From: an uncultured Collinsella sp.
Lineage (GTDB): Bacteria > Actinomycetota > Coriobacteriia > Coriobacteriales > Coriobacteriaceae
Length of the DNA stretch: 57,490 bases
Assembly (NCBI GenBank): GCA_905208635.1
Contig: CAJLPX010000014.1
Span: 1-57,490, forward strand
Reading direction: 5' to 3'
Positions 46,095 to 55,015 of this stretch are shown piece by piece. Position 1 is the first letter of the stretch, and the number at the start of each line of letters is the position of its first letter. Both the position numbers and the translations under genes were made by a program. Below the pieces are notes generated by a model. It was not told the origin of the DNA. It did not search any database and saw only the letters and a list, made by a program, of their open reading frames with translations.

Positions 46095-47033
46095 TTATTT
46101 AGCGGAGACCTTGCCACTGGCGTCCTTGACGACCTTCATGGCAGAAACGGGAATAAAGCCCTGCTCCTCGACGAGCTTGCCCTGGACGTCGTCGGAAAGC
46201 ATGAACTCCAGGAAGGCCTTGGTGGCCTCGTCGGCGTCCTTAGCACAGTACATGTGCTCGGTCGCCCAGATCTTGAAGGAGTCGTCGGTGACGTTTGTGC
46301 TCTTGGGCTCGACGCCCTCGACCATGATGGCGTTGAACTTGGAGTCATCGAAGTGCGAGAAGTCGAGGTAGGAGATGGCGTTGTCGGTGCTGCCCATCTG
46401 AGTCTGGACATCGCCGGACTTGTCGAGCTCGGCGTCGCCCTTAAAGTCGACGGCCTCGTCGCCAAAGACGGCGGCCTCGAAGGTGGCGCGGGTGCCGGAG
46501 CCGGCCTTGCGGTTGAGAACGACGATCTTGGCGTCGTCGCCGCCGACCTCCTTCCAGTTGGTGATCTGGCCGGAGAAGATACCCTTGAGCTGCTCGAGGG
46601 ACAGGTCGTCGACTGTCACGTTCTTGGAGACGACGGGGCCCATGCCCACGACGGCGACCTCGTGATCGACGAGGTTCTTGACCTGATCGGCCTCGAGCTT
46701 GGTCTCGGCGAAGACATCGGAATTACCGATGGTGACGGTGCCGGCGGCGACAGCGGTCAGGCCCTTGCCCGAACCGTTGCCCGAACCGGAGACGGAGACG
46801 TCGGGGTTGGCATCCATAAACTTCTCGGCAGCAGCCTCGACGAGAGCCTGGAACGAGGAGGCGCCGTCGTAGGTTACCTCGCCCGAGACGGACTCGGCAG
46901 CAGCGGCGCTACCCTTGTCGGCGGCGTCGGTTGCGCCTGCGCCGCCGCAACCAACGAGACCGAGGCCGACGATGCTGGCAAGACCACCAGCGAGGCCGAG
47001 GAACTGACGACGAGAATAAGCCTGATCGAGCAT
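46095..47033 (-). CDS. pstS: Phosphate-binding lipoprotein PstS
   Basis: 312-residue substrate-binding protein. The signal peptide begins with the twin-arginine-like SRRQFLG (residues 7-13) and ends with a lipobox LVGC (C29), so it is probably lipidated and perhaps exported folded. The mature part has GNGSGKGLTAV and RKAGSGTRATFE blocks that form the phosphate site. The start ATG at 47033 follows AAAGGAAG. First gene of the pst operon. Confidence 0.93.
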   Translation of the reverse strand: MLDQAYSRRQFLGLAGGLASIVGLGLVGCGGAGATDAADKGSAAAAESVSGEVTYDGASSFQALVEAAAEKFMDANPDVSVSGSGNGSGKGLTAVAAGTVTIGNSDVFAETKLEADQVKNLVDHEVAVVGMGPVVSKNVTVDDLSLEQLKGIFSGQITNWKEVGGDDAKIVVLNRKAGSGTRATFEAAVFGDEAVDFKGDAELDKSGDVQTQMGSTDNAISYLDFSHFDDSKFNAIMVEGVEPKSTNVTDDSFKIWATEHMYCAKDADEATKAFLEFMLSDDVQGKLVEEQGFIPVSAMKVVKDASGKVSAK

Positions 47034-47236
47034 GATCTTCCTTTCATACAAGCGACTCGCGGGCACCCTGCCCGCTTTGCTGTTTGGAAAGATACGGTCT
47101 CGATCGGGCAGCGCCCGCGTCAGCTGCGCTTTATTACGGGCATCTGATAGACCCTTACCGCAAGCGCGGCTCGGCTTTACAAACGAATAACAAACCCGCC
47201 ACCAAGCATGACCCGCCTTTTACACCAATAAAAACA
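47034..47236 (-). promoter_or_regulatory. Upstream region of pst operon
   Basis: About 200 bp carrying the pst promoter by position. I see no clear Pho box; aataacaaac and aaacaaag blocks are A-rich but not in the 11-bp repeat pattern of known PhoP/PhoB sites. A palindromic repeat lies at its upstream edge. Confidence 0.4.
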
Positions 47237-47305
47237 AAGTTGCGGTGAAATAGTTCCTGCTTGGCCATCAAATGGCCCATTCTAGGAACTATTCCACCGC
47301 AACTT
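47237..47305. repeat. 70-bp palindromic element, copy 1
   Basis: Arms 47237-47258 and 47284-47305 are complementary with one mismatch (aagttgcggtg...). The right arm tattccaccgcaactta is identical in copies at 50511-50581 and 54211-54280. It sits between pstS and the 3' end of the dipeptidase gene. Confidence 0.82.
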
Positions 47306-47326
47306 AGATTGGGAAACCGCGAAACC

Positions 47327-48763
47327 CTAAAGCTCTAATTCATTCAAACGGAGGATCGCAACAATATAGATCTTGAGTGCTTGCTTGAGCTGCTCTTCGT
47401 TGGCGCACTCGTTGGGACCGTGCATCTGGCCGCCCCATGTGGGCAGCTCCAGGCCGGTCTCCTCGGGGCCAAACGACACGGCGCGGGCAAAGTTGCGCGC
47501 GTACGTGCCGCCGCCCATGGCAAAAGGCTCGGCGTGCTTGCCCGTAAACTCGTTATAGGTATTGATAAGCGCCTTCACGGCCGGATCGTCGGCAGACACC
47601 GAGAACGGCACCTTTGCATGACCCAGGCGACACGTCACGTCAAAGCGCCCCACGAGCGGCTCGAGCTGCTCGCGGATGGTATCGGCGCTCGTGCTATCAG
47701 GGAAACGCACGTCGATGACCTGCTCGATATGGCCATCCACCACGCGGATGACGCCGGGGTTGCAGGTGAGCGGGCCAAACGCCGGGCTCGTCGCGTCGAT
47801 ACCCAGGCCGCGACCATAGGCGTCCGCATGCACAAAGGCCAAAAACTTGACAAACTCGTGCTCGGCAGGCGTCAGCAGGCGCTCGCCGCGGGCACCAAAC
47901 GCGTCCTCGGCCTCGCGCAGATACGACACGATCAGGCCGACGGCATTGATCGTCCCCTCGGGCATCGAGGCGTGACCGCCAATACCGTGGGCGAAAATCT
48001 GCACATGACCATTGTCGAGAGCCGTGATCTCCAGGCGGTCAGCATTCTCGACCGGCGCCGGCAGCTCATCGGCGGCAATCGCGAGCTCGCAGATGGACTG
48101 CGACGGAATGGCATTGCTCGCCTCGGCGCCGCTCCACGACACGATGCGCCCGCCGTCGATCTTGGGACTCACGAACGTCGCCCCAAACTGGCCCTTCTCG
48201 GCATTGCAGACCGGGAACTCGGCATCGGGCGTAAACAAAAAGTCGGGGTCTGCGTGGTTCTCCAGATAATGGTGAACGTCGGACATGCCCACTTCCCCAT
48301 CGCAGCCCAGCAGCGCGCGGAAGGTGTAGCGCGGAACAATGCCGTGCTTGAGCAGGTACGCGCCGGCATAAAGCGACAGCACTGCCGGGCCCTTGTCGTC
48401 GATCACGCCGCGACCGAGCAACCAGCCCTCGCGACGCCCCATCGCGAACGGATCGGTGTTCCAGCCAGGGCCGGCGGGAACCACGTCCAAGTGGCAGATA
48501 GTCGCGAGCTGCTTGTCGCCGCGGCCCGGGATATCGGCGATTCCCACATAGCCCTCGTCGTCGCTCGTCTGATAGCCGAGCTTCTGCGCGATGCCGAGCG
48601 CGCAATCGAGCGCGTCACGGACCGGGCGGCCAAACGGCGCGCCGGGCTCCGCATCGGCAGAAACTGCCACGGAAGGATAACTCACCAGCTGCTCGATATC
48701 AGCGACGACATCCTCCCAGACCTCGTCGACATACTCAGCGACGCTCTGCTCCACCTGATTCAT
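47327..48763 (-). CDS. M20 family dipeptidase-like protein (PepV/Sapep type)
   Basis: 478 residues like the Sapep/PepV dipeptidases. Zn-ligand blocks CHLDVVPAGPGW, GRGVIDDKGP and TPDAEFPV are present, as is the HGIGGHASMPEGTIN lid region. At the position of the catalytic Glu pair (usually DEETG) the sequence is CDGEVG, i.e. the first Glu is replaced by Gly; the second, a metal ligand, remains. The enzyme may therefore be inactive or changed in function. The ATG at 48763 follows TAAGGAGG; the longer frame upstream is not supported. Its 3' end faces a palindromic element. Confidence 0.85.
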   Translation of the reverse strand: MNQVEQSVAEYVDEVWEDVVADIEQLVSYPSVAVSADAEPGAPFGRPVRDALDCALGIAQKLGYQTSDDEGYVGIADIPGRGDKQLATICHLDVVPAGPGWNTDPFAMGRREGWLLGRGVIDDKGPAVLSLYAGAYLLKHGIVPRYTFRALLGCDGEVGMSDVHHYLENHADPDFLFTPDAEFPVCNAEKGQFGATFVSPKIDGGRIVSWSGAEASNAIPSQSICELAIAADELPAPVENADRLEITALDNGHVQIFAHGIGGHASMPEGTINAVGLIVSYLREAEDAFGARGERLLTPAEHEFVKFLAFVHADAYGRGLGIDATSPAFGPLTCNPGVIRVVDGHIEQVIDVRFPDSTSADTIREQLEPLVGRFDVTCRLGHAKVPFSVSADDPAVKALINTYNEFTGKHAEPFAMGGGTYARNFARAVSFGPEETGLELPTWGGQMHGPNECANEEQLKQALKIYIVAILRLNELEL

Positions 48764-48818
48764 GGACGACCTCCTTACCAATGAGCGACGGGTACGCCCG
48801 CCCCTCACATTATGTCTA

Positions 48819-49481
48819 TTAGATAGCGAAAAGTTTAGCAAGCTCGGCCACCGAGTGCACCACTGCATCGGCACCCGCCGCCTCGTGCTCGCCCGGCGCT
48901 GCCGCGCCCGAATAGATGCCGATGCACGGCACGCCCATCGCGTGTGCGCCCTCCACATCGTTAAAGCGATCGCCGATCATCACGGCATCGCCCGCCGTCG
49001 CGCCGAGCGCCGCCAGGGCATCGCGAACCGAATCGGCCTTGGTCTCGCGTCCCTGCGGCGGATTCATGCCAACCACCGCCTCAAACTGCGAAAGCCCCAG
49101 CTCGCCCACCATGTCAATGCACTTTGCCTCCATGCGTGACGTCGCCACGACCAAGCGATGCCCCTGCGCGACAAGGCCATCGAGCAGCTCGGGGATTCCA
49201 TCGAACACGGGATACTCTTCCGGTCCCAGCTCATCAAAAAAGGCACGGTACTCGTCAGCCACCACAAGCGACTCCTCGCGGGAGAAGCCATAAAAGTCGT
49301 GAAAGCTCTTCCACAGGGGCGGCCCGATCATGCGGCGCAGGTCACCCATCTGCGCCTCCGAAAACCCGCGCGCGGCCAACGTCTTGCGCGTCGAGCTCAT
49401 CACCGCCCGGCCCGTATCGGCCACCGTGCCGTCAAAATCGAACAGCACAACCGGCCGCCTGTATATCTCCAACGCCTCCAT
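48819..49481 (-). CDS. HAD family phosphatase (phosphoglycolate phosphatase-like)
   Basis: 220 residues: DFDGTVADT with the nucleophile Asp, VVATSR, and IGDRFNDVEGA, the motif set of Gph/PpaX-type HAD hydrolases with a small helical cap. The product removes phosphate from small metabolites; the exact substrate is not predictable. The ATG at 49481 is 6 nt after AGAGGA; another ATG at 49487 is in frame. Divergent from degV. Confidence 0.87.
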   Translation of the reverse strand: MEALEIYRRPVVLFDFDGTVADTGRAVMSSTRKTLAARGFSEAQMGDLRRMIGPPLWKSFHDFYGFSREESLVVADEYRAFFDELGPEEYPVFDGIPELLDGLVAQGHRLVVATSRMEAKCIDMVGELGLSQFEAVVGMNPPQGRETKADSVRDALAALGATAGDAVMIGDRFNDVEGAHAMGVPCIGIYSGAAAPGEHEAAGADAVVHSVAELAKLFAI

Positions 49482-49529
49482 CGGCATTCCTCTTCCCCAG
49501 TTGATGATTTCCACACCGACACTTCAAAC

Positions 49530-49581
49530 TGTTGACTATTCAACAATTGAACCTAGAAATGTGGAACGACTCCACTATACT
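49530..49581 (+). promoter_or_regulatory. Putative degV promoter with dyad
   Basis: TGTTGACTATTCAACA (49530-49545) is a 6-bp dyad and TATACT lies at about 49575. The -35 spacing is not ideal. The dyad could be a regulator site for degV or the divergent HAD gene. Confidence 0.45.
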
Positions 49582-49637
49582 TGTCGCACTTTGCTCTCAG
49601 AAGGCGGCGCGCAAGCGCCCCAATGAAAGGTGCAATT

Positions 49638-50498
49638 ATGTCTTTTGCCATCATAACCGACTCCACGTCGGACATCTCCCCCGCCCGTGCTCAAGAGCTT
49701 GGCATTTACGTCATTCCACTGCATGTGATTATCGAGGGCGAGGACCTGCTCGACCAGGTACAGATCACCGCCGAGGAGTACGTCGCCCGCATGGCCGGCT
49801 CCGAGCAGCTGCCGCACACCTCGCAGCCGAGTGCCGGCGAGTTCAAGGCACTCTTTGACCGCGTGCGTGCTGACGGCCACGACAGCGCGATCTTTATCTC
49901 GCTGTGCAGCGAATGGTCCGCCTGCTATTCCAACGCATGCCTGGTCGCCGAGACCCACGAGCTCGACGTGCGCTGCATCGATTCGCGCACCGGCTCGGGT
50001 GCCGAGGGCCTGCTGGTGGAGTACGCGCTCGCCATGCGCGAGGACGGCCGCAGCCTGGACGAGACCGAGGCACAGATCCGCGCGACCCTGCCCGACGCGC
50101 ACCTGCTGCTGATTCCCCGCACGCTCGAGAACCTCGTTAAGAACGGCCGCGCGCCCAAGCTCGCCGGCCAGCTCACGCAGATGCTCAATATTCGCCTGGC
50201 CGTTTCGCCGGAGTGGCAGTCGGGCGAGATCAAGGCCATCAAGAAGGGCCGCGGCGCCAAGCGCATCGTCGCCAACACCATGGCAGACTGCCTCGCGTTT
50301 TTGGCCGAGCATCCGGGCTCCAGCGTGCGCGTGCTCACGACCGGTGCCGCCGAGGAGCAGGAGCTTGTCGACGAGGCACTCGCAGGCCAGGACTACGTAG
50401 ACGCCGGCACCGGCCCCATCGGCTGCACCATCGCCACCCATGTAGGCGTCGACGCCATCGCCATCAGCTACTGCCCCCGCTACCAGCCAACTCGCTAG
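49638..50498 (+). CDS. DegV family fatty-acid-binding protein
   Basis: 286 residues of the DegV family: IITDSTSDI at the start, TSQPSAGEF, and the C-terminal GPIGCTIATHVGVDAIAI block. DegV (FakB-type) proteins hold a fatty acid and, in Gram-positive bacteria, present it to the kinase FakA; no fakA is in the window. Start ATG at 49638 after AAAGG. Confidence 0.93.
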   Translation: MSFAIITDSTSDISPARAQELGIYVIPLHVIIEGEDLLDQVQITAEEYVARMAGSEQLPHTSQPSAGEFKALFDRVRADGHDSAIFISLCSEWSACYSNACLVAETHELDVRCIDSRTGSGAEGLLVEYALAMREDGRSLDETEAQIRATLPDAHLLLIPRTLENLVKNGRAPKLAGQLTQMLNIRLAVSPEWQSGEIKAIKKGRGAKRIVANTMADCLAFLAEHPGSSVRVLTTGAAEEQELVDEALAGQDYVDAGTGPIGCTIATHVGVDAIAISYCPRYQPTR

Positions 50499-50510
50499 GG
50501 ACGCCCACAT

Positions 50511-50581
50511 CAGTTATGGTGAAATGGGGACTGTTTTTGGCTTATTAGCCGCAAATCAATCCCTATTCCACCGCAACTTAG
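50511..50581. repeat. 70-bp palindromic element, copy 2
   Basis: Shares with copy 3 the inner segment gggactgtttttg-cttattagccg and the right arm tattccaccgcaactta. The left arm has several mismatches. Confidence 0.8.
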
Positions 50582-50593
50582 AAGCAGTTCATT

Positions 50594-50655
50594 TGGGACG
50601 GGGCTAAAAAGACTGGTATCAAACGTTTCAGACCAGTCTTTTTAGCCCCGTCCCA
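50594..50655. terminator. Long bidirectional hairpin terminator
   Basis: A perfect 24-bp stem (50594-50617 with 50632-50655) that includes ctaaaaagactggt and its complement. The core gggacggggc recurs in degraded form at 1976-2048. It can end transcription of degV on the plus strand. Confidence 0.75.
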
Positions 50656-50666
50656 TTTTAGCTACT

Positions 50667-50810
50667 CTACATCAGCCCGCTTAGGACGATGTCGACGGCT
50701 TCGTTGAGGTCGTCGGTAATGTGTACTAGATCCGGATCGAGCGGGCTGATCATACCGGCGCTCATCACCGGGCCGTTGGGCCAGTCGAACAGACCCCCTC
50801 GCGGTACCCA
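50667..50810 (-). pseudogene. 3' fragment of the LOG gene (duplicated)
   Basis: The last 130 bp or so of the intact LOG gene at 55016-55774 are repeated here, about nine positions in ten identical by hand alignment. It codes for LFDWPNGPVMSAGMISPLDP... up to the same C-terminus GLM. Upstream of about 50810 the similarity ends, and a short unrelated open frame extends to 50907. It is a remnant, in the same orientation as the intact gene, and marks the left edge of the TOTE/TA island. Confidence 0.85.
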
Positions 50811-50907
50811 CTGGACAAAAAATGGCAAATATGAGTACTGCCACCAAATTAGTAGCAGCAAAATCTCGCCGGAATCGATCGTTTCGATTAATTTCACGCC
50901 TTGCCAA

Positions 50908-51214
50908 GGCTCAAAATGCCGTGTTTGGTGGGTTAGATATATAGAATAATGTCGAATTGGTATTCTATTCTTGCCAAATGTTATGAGACTACATTAACAG
51001 CAGTACTCACATTTGACGTTATTTGACCACGGGGTCATTCGAAAACCCCTCCCCACGCCGCCAACCCGCCCCATAGCCGTCAAAAACCTTTAACAACAGC
51101 CGCCGCACGTTTTGGCACCGGCTGATTGCCACTCACGGATCGGTACCCCACTATTACCGAACCAAAATCGAAGTCGCGTATCTCATAAAGCTGAAATGAC
51201 GTACCCTCATCCCA
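50908..51214. other. Intergenic stretch before the TOTE gene
   Basis: About 300 bp, A/T-rich at first and GC-richer later, holding no supported gene. The promoter of the primase-helicase gene is expected here. A TTTGAC...TTTGAC pair near 51010-51030 is the only promoter-like feature. Confidence 0.4.
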
Positions 51215-54200
51215 ATGAACGCTGATAAGAATGGCTTTCAAATGAGCAACGGCACGCATCAATACGCCCTTTTCGGGAGCGCCTTATTCAAATTCAATAA
51301 AACGGTCGTCCACGCTTCGGATCCGCGCAAGCAAATCGTTATCTGCAGCAGCGGTCCAGACATCCGTTATACAACGCTGGAAGAATGGGAGAAAGCTGGC
51401 ACATCTTTCGATAGACGGGCGCAGGTCGAGGGTATCGTCACCAGTGCGAGCCCAGCGCGCGACAAACTCGAGCTCTTCCGCAATCTCTTTTCTGGCCGCA
51501 AAGATGTCTACGCTCATGGGTACCGCAGAAAAGACGGAGGAATCGGCTATACGCCCGTCTGCGCAAATGAGTGGAAGTCAGGCATTTGCCCCAAAGCAAG
51601 CCACCAGAGAGTCAAATGCACGGAATGCAGCAGCCGCGTCTTCCCCGAGTTGAGCGATGCCGCGATCATCGCCCATTTCAGAGGCAATGACGATAGGCTT
51701 CGAGACGTTATAGGCCAATATGTGCTCGATAAAGACAGTAACACGAAAGTCCTGGTCATCGATTTTGACGGAGCCGATTGGAAAGAAGCGACGAATGCCA
51801 TTCGACATGTCGCAAAAAGCCACGGAATCGATGTCGCAGTCGAGCGATCGAGATCGGGCGACGGCGCACATGTCTGGTTTTTCTTCCTAGAGCTCGTCAG
51901 CGCAAAGACCGCACGAGATTTTGGAAGCGGCCTTATCACCGAAGCGGCGATACTGAACAAGACAATCACCTTCAAAGCATTTGACCGAATGCTGCCCGCG
52001 CAGTCCACCATTCCTGAGGGCGGCTTTGGAAATCTCATAGCGCTGCCTTTTCAAGGAAAAGCGCAGCGAAAAGGGAACAGCGTATTTGTTGACGAGCAAT
52101 TTGAGCCCTTTCCCGATCAATGGCTTTACCTTTCGCAAATCCAGTTAATCCCGCGCGTGACGGTGCAAAATCTGATCGAGAGCATCGAAAATAGGTCACA
52201 TGGAATAGCAGCTGTTGCGGCGGCAAACACCGGTGTGCCACATTCCCAGAGACTGCGAAAGCGGCTCCCGCTCACACCGCGGGACTTCCCGTCATCGCTG
52301 TCCGTCACGCAGGCCGATATGCTCTATATCCCCGAAAAATCTCTGAGTCCCGCAGCTCAAATGGAAGTCCGCAGGCTTGCAACATTTGCCAACCCAGAAT
52401 TCTTCCGCGCACAATCTATGCATCAATCGGTATTCGGCAAACCGCGGTTCATAGACCTCAGCGAACTTAGAGATGGCTACGTCGCGATTCCCAGAGGCTG
52501 CAAGGTTCAACTTGAGCGGCTGCTTCAAGAAGCCGGCGTTTCTGCCCACTATTCAGACAAACGCAAGTCGAGCAATCCAATTGTGATGGCATTTAAAGGG
52601 ACTCTTCGCCCTGAACAACAAATTGTCGCTGAACAGATGCTCGGCTATGAAGACGGGATCATGTCCGCACCGACGGGGTTCGGCAAAACCGTCATCGGAG
52701 CTTATCTTATTGCTGCCATTGGTCTTCCAACGCTCGTCATCGTTCCTAAAACTGCGCTCATTGCCCAATGGAAATCCCAACTCGAACGATTTCTCGACAT
52801 CACGGACAACAGAGAGCCCGTCCGAACCCCAAAGGGACGAATCAGCAAAAGACAGCCTCCGCTCATTGGGCAAATCGGAGGAGGCAAGACCGCCATAAGC
52901 CGTCTCATCGACATTGCTTCATTCCAGTCGCTATCCGGCAAGGATCCCCAAACCGGCGAGTCATTAGCCAAGGAGTTCGTTCGCGATTACAGTCTCATCA
53001 TCTGTGACGAATGCCACCATGCGGCCGCGCCACAGCTTGAGCTTGTCCTCAAGTCCGCTCCTGCCAAATATGTATATGGCCTTTCCGCAACGCCCGAGCG
53101 TTCGGACGGACTCACACGGGCACTCTCGATGCTCTGCGGCCCGGTTCGCTATGTCGTCGATCCAAAAACGCAAGCAATCCAGCAGGGGATTCAGCGCATT
53201 GTTAGACCGCGTTTCACCGGAATTCGATTACCCACCTACGAACCAGGAGCATCCTTTAACCAAATTCTCGATCTCCTGTGTGTCCACGCCGCGAGAAACG
53301 AAGCAATTATCGAGGACGCCCTCGAGGCCGCATCAAACGGCCGGCATCCGCTTGTGCTATCTAAAAGAAAAAAGCATGCCGAAGAGCTATGCAGGCTACT
53401 TCAAAGCCGTGGACACGAACCCATACTCTTAACCGGAGAAATCGACGCCAAAGAAAGAAAAGCAATACTGAAGAGTCTTCCCAGCTTTGAGCATGAGCAT
53501 CGAATCATCGTCGCAACTGAAAGTCTTCTGGGCGAGGGCTTCGACCTGTCTTACCTTGACACTTTGCTCATTGCCACTCCAATATCTTGGGACGGCAGCA
53601 TAACGCAGCAGGCAGGTAGGCTACACAGAAGCCACGAGGGCAAACAGCGGGTTGAGATATTCGACTATGTTGACCTGTCGATACCCATGTTCGCGCGCAT
53701 GTACCAAAAGAGGCTCAAGACCTACGCCAAGCTGGGATATAAAGTCTTTGCGGCAAACGACAACAGACAGGACGATCGAAATATCCTCGTTAGGTCGGCA
53801 AGAGCCGTGGAGGCTTTAGCGAATGACATCGAGAACGCATCGAAAAGCATTTTTATTGCCGCACCCTACGCGTCCGCCGCATGCCTTGAAAAGCTCGCCG
53901 CCGCACTCGCGGATGCCGCTACCCGTGGAATTGCCCTTGAGATTTCTATTGCTTCAACTCCACGCGATGACGTGAAAGCGATTTTTGCCGAGATGAACGT
54001 CAACTATCTCATCAAAGCCGAAGGACGCCTGTGCGCATCAGTGATTGACGAGGAAACTGTCTGGTACGGAGCTATTCCGTTGCTGGCTTTCCCAAAGAAA
54101 GAAGACTGCAGCATTCGTTTCAAAAGCAGCGAAGTCGCAGCCGAGCTTTTGAGCGAAATTCAGCGAAAAGTGGAACCGGAGGCCGCGGCGACGAACGGGG

Positions 54201-54226
54201 TACCCCCAGCAGTTGCGGTTAAATAG
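51215..54226 (+). CDS. TOTE conflict system protein: AEP primase + SF2 helicase + PLD-like domain
   Basis: 1,003 residues. After about 80 residues, a zinc cluster (C116, C125, C135, C138) and an archaeo-eukaryotic primase domain (D183-F-D185, H219 in GAHVWFFF) fill residues 83-310. A superfamily 2 helicase follows (Walker A APTGFGKT 485-492, DECH 598-601, QQAGRLHR 798-805). The end (870-980) is PLD-like, with VIDEETVWYGAIPLLAF, but the His and Lys of the HxK motif are replaced (R938, C940; D945 kept). This combination matches the TOTE conflict proteins, proposed to act against foreign nucleic acid. The start at 51215 or 51242 is unsettled. The last six codons, including the stop, come from a palindromic repeat. 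Confidence 0.82.
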   Translation: MNADKNGFQMSNGTHQYALFGSALFKFNKTVVHASDPRKQIVICSSGPDIRYTTLEEWEKAGTSFDRRAQVEGIVTSASPARDKLELFRNLFSGRKDVYAHGYRRKDGGIGYTPVCANEWKSGICPKASHQRVKCTECSSRVFPELSDAAIIAHFRGNDDRLRDVIGQYVLDKDSNTKVLVIDFDGADWKEATNAIRHVAKSHGIDVAVERSRSGDGAHVWFFFLELVSAKTARDFGSGLITEAAILNKTITFKAFDRMLPAQSTIPEGGFGNLIALPFQGKAQRKGNSVFVDEQFEPFPDQWLYLSQIQLIPRVTVQNLIESIENRSHGIAAVAAANTGVPHSQRLRKRLPLTPRDFPSSLSVTQADMLYIPEKSLSPAAQMEVRRLATFANPEFFRAQSMHQSVFGKPRFIDLSELRDGYVAIPRGCKVQLERLLQEAGVSAHYSDKRKSSNPIVMAFKGTLRPEQQIVAEQMLGYEDGIMSAPTGFGKTVIGAYLIAAIGLPTLVIVPKTALIAQWKSQLERFLDITDNREPVRTPKGRISKRQPPLIGQIGGGKTAISRLIDIASFQSLSGKDPQTGESLAKEFVRDYSLIICDECHHAAAPQLELVLKSAPAKYVYGLSATPERSDGLTRALSMLCGPVRYVVDPKTQAIQQGIQRIVRPRFTGIRLPTYEPGASFNQILDLLCVHAARNEAIIEDALEAASNGRHPLVLSKRKKHAEELCRLLQSRGHEPILLTGEIDAKERKAILKSLPSFEHEHRIIVATESLLGEGFDLSYLDTLLIATPISWDGSITQQAGRLHRSHEGKQRVEIFDYVDLSIPMFARMYQKRLKTYAKLGYKVFAANDNRQDDRNILVRSARAVEALANDIENASKSIFIAAPYASAACLEKLAAALADAATRGIALEISIASTPRDDVKAIFAEMNVNYLIKAEGRLCASVIDEETVWYGAIPLLAFPKKEDCSIRFKSSEVAAELLSEIQRKVEPEAAATNGVPPAVAVK

Positions 54227-54280
54227 GGACTGTTTTTGACTTATTAGCCGTCAATCAATCCCTATTCCACCGCAACTTAG
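54211..54280. repeat. 70-bp palindromic element, copy 3
   Basis: The left arm overlaps the end of the TOTE gene (agttgcggttaaatag supplies its last codons and stop); the right arm is identical to the other copies. Centre gggactgtttttg-cttattagccg as in copy 2. It may also terminate transcription between convergent genes. Confidence 0.82.
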
Positions 54281-54290
54281 AAATCGGCAA

Positions 54291-54599
54291 TCAGCCCTGC
54301 GGGCCCTGGAACAGCTCCTCATGCGAGCCCATTCTGACCAGCCGGATCACAGGATTAGTCTTATGCGGTAAGTAGAGAACGACCGCGTCGACCAAGCCAT
54401 CGGATAGGTGGAAATCGATGTGGCCGTTGTAGTTTCCGCCCGGGTTTGAAAGCTCATGGGCGCCATATTCCGCGGGAAGCAAGCCGTGAGCTGCAAGCTC
54501 TGCGACTGCCGCCTTAAACTCACTCTTTAGCTGCGGATGCATGCGCATCGTTCGTTTGTAGTCCGCCTTAAATTGAGCCTCGACTTTAATCTCGAACAT
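54291..54599 (-). CDS. Type II toxin, RelE/YafQ-type mRNA interferase
   Basis: 102 residues. The YafQ-type pattern is seen: FKADYKRTMRMHP, ELSNPGGNYNGHIDFHL, VLYLPHK and IRLVRMGSHEELF with the C-terminal His expected of YafQ. Toxins of this kind cut mRNA on the ribosome. It begins 2 bp after the antitoxin stop. Part of the island between the LOG repeats. Confidence 0.9.
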   Translation of the reverse strand: MFEIKVEAQFKADYKRTMRMHPQLKSEFKAAVAELAAHGLLPAEYGAHELSNPGGNYNGHIDFHLSDGLVDAVVLYLPHKTNPVIRLVRMGSHEELFQGPQG

Positions 54600-54601
54600 C
54601 G

Positions 54602-54901
54602 CTATTCCTCATCGAGGAATGTCATAAGCTCATCAGCGTTGTTGAATGACGGGCTATCGTCCGGCAAAATCCCCAACTCATGAGCCTCGGCGATCACCAT
54701 GGCACGCCTCGTCGCCTCGTTAGGCACCTCCGCCCTTCCTACAATCTCAAAAGGAATCTTTCGCTGATTTACAAGCTGCCGAACGGCAAGATTGAGATAG
54801 GAATTGAGGCTGAGGCCGACCGAATCCAAGAACTCAGTCGCCTGCTCCTTGAGCCCCTCTTCGATGCGAACCGTCGTAGGCTTAACCGTTGCAGTAGACA
54901 T
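54602..54901 (-). CDS. Type II antitoxin, RelB/DinJ family
   Basis: 99 residues: N-terminal ribbon-helix-helix (TTVRIEEGLKEQATEFLDSVGLSLNSYLNLAV) for DNA binding and dimerisation, and a C-terminal acidic tail that would neutralise the toxin. Start ATG after GAGGAGG. Precedes the toxin gene, with an operator-like dyad upstream. Confidence 0.9.
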   Translation of the reverse strand: MSTATVKPTTVRIEEGLKEQATEFLDSVGLSLNSYLNLAVRQLVNQRKIPFEIVGRAEVPNEATRRAMVIAEAHELGILPDDSPSFNNADELMTFLDEE

Positions 54902-54927
54902 ACGCGACCTCCTCGCCCTCGTCTTTT

Positions 54928-54963
54928 ACGTCAGTATACCCAATATAAATGTCAACCTGACGT
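54928..54963 (-). promoter_or_regulatory. Promoter/operator of the RelB-YafQ pair
   Basis: A 7-bp perfect dyad ACGTCAG ... CTGACGT (54928-54934, 54957-54963) encloses a TTGACA box on the minus strand (54955-54950). Position and symmetry suit autoregulation by the antitoxin. Confidence 0.55.
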
Positions 54964-55015
54964 TAGATAGCATCAGATTGCCATGCATATTCATGTCGCT
55001 GTGGGCACGATTGCT

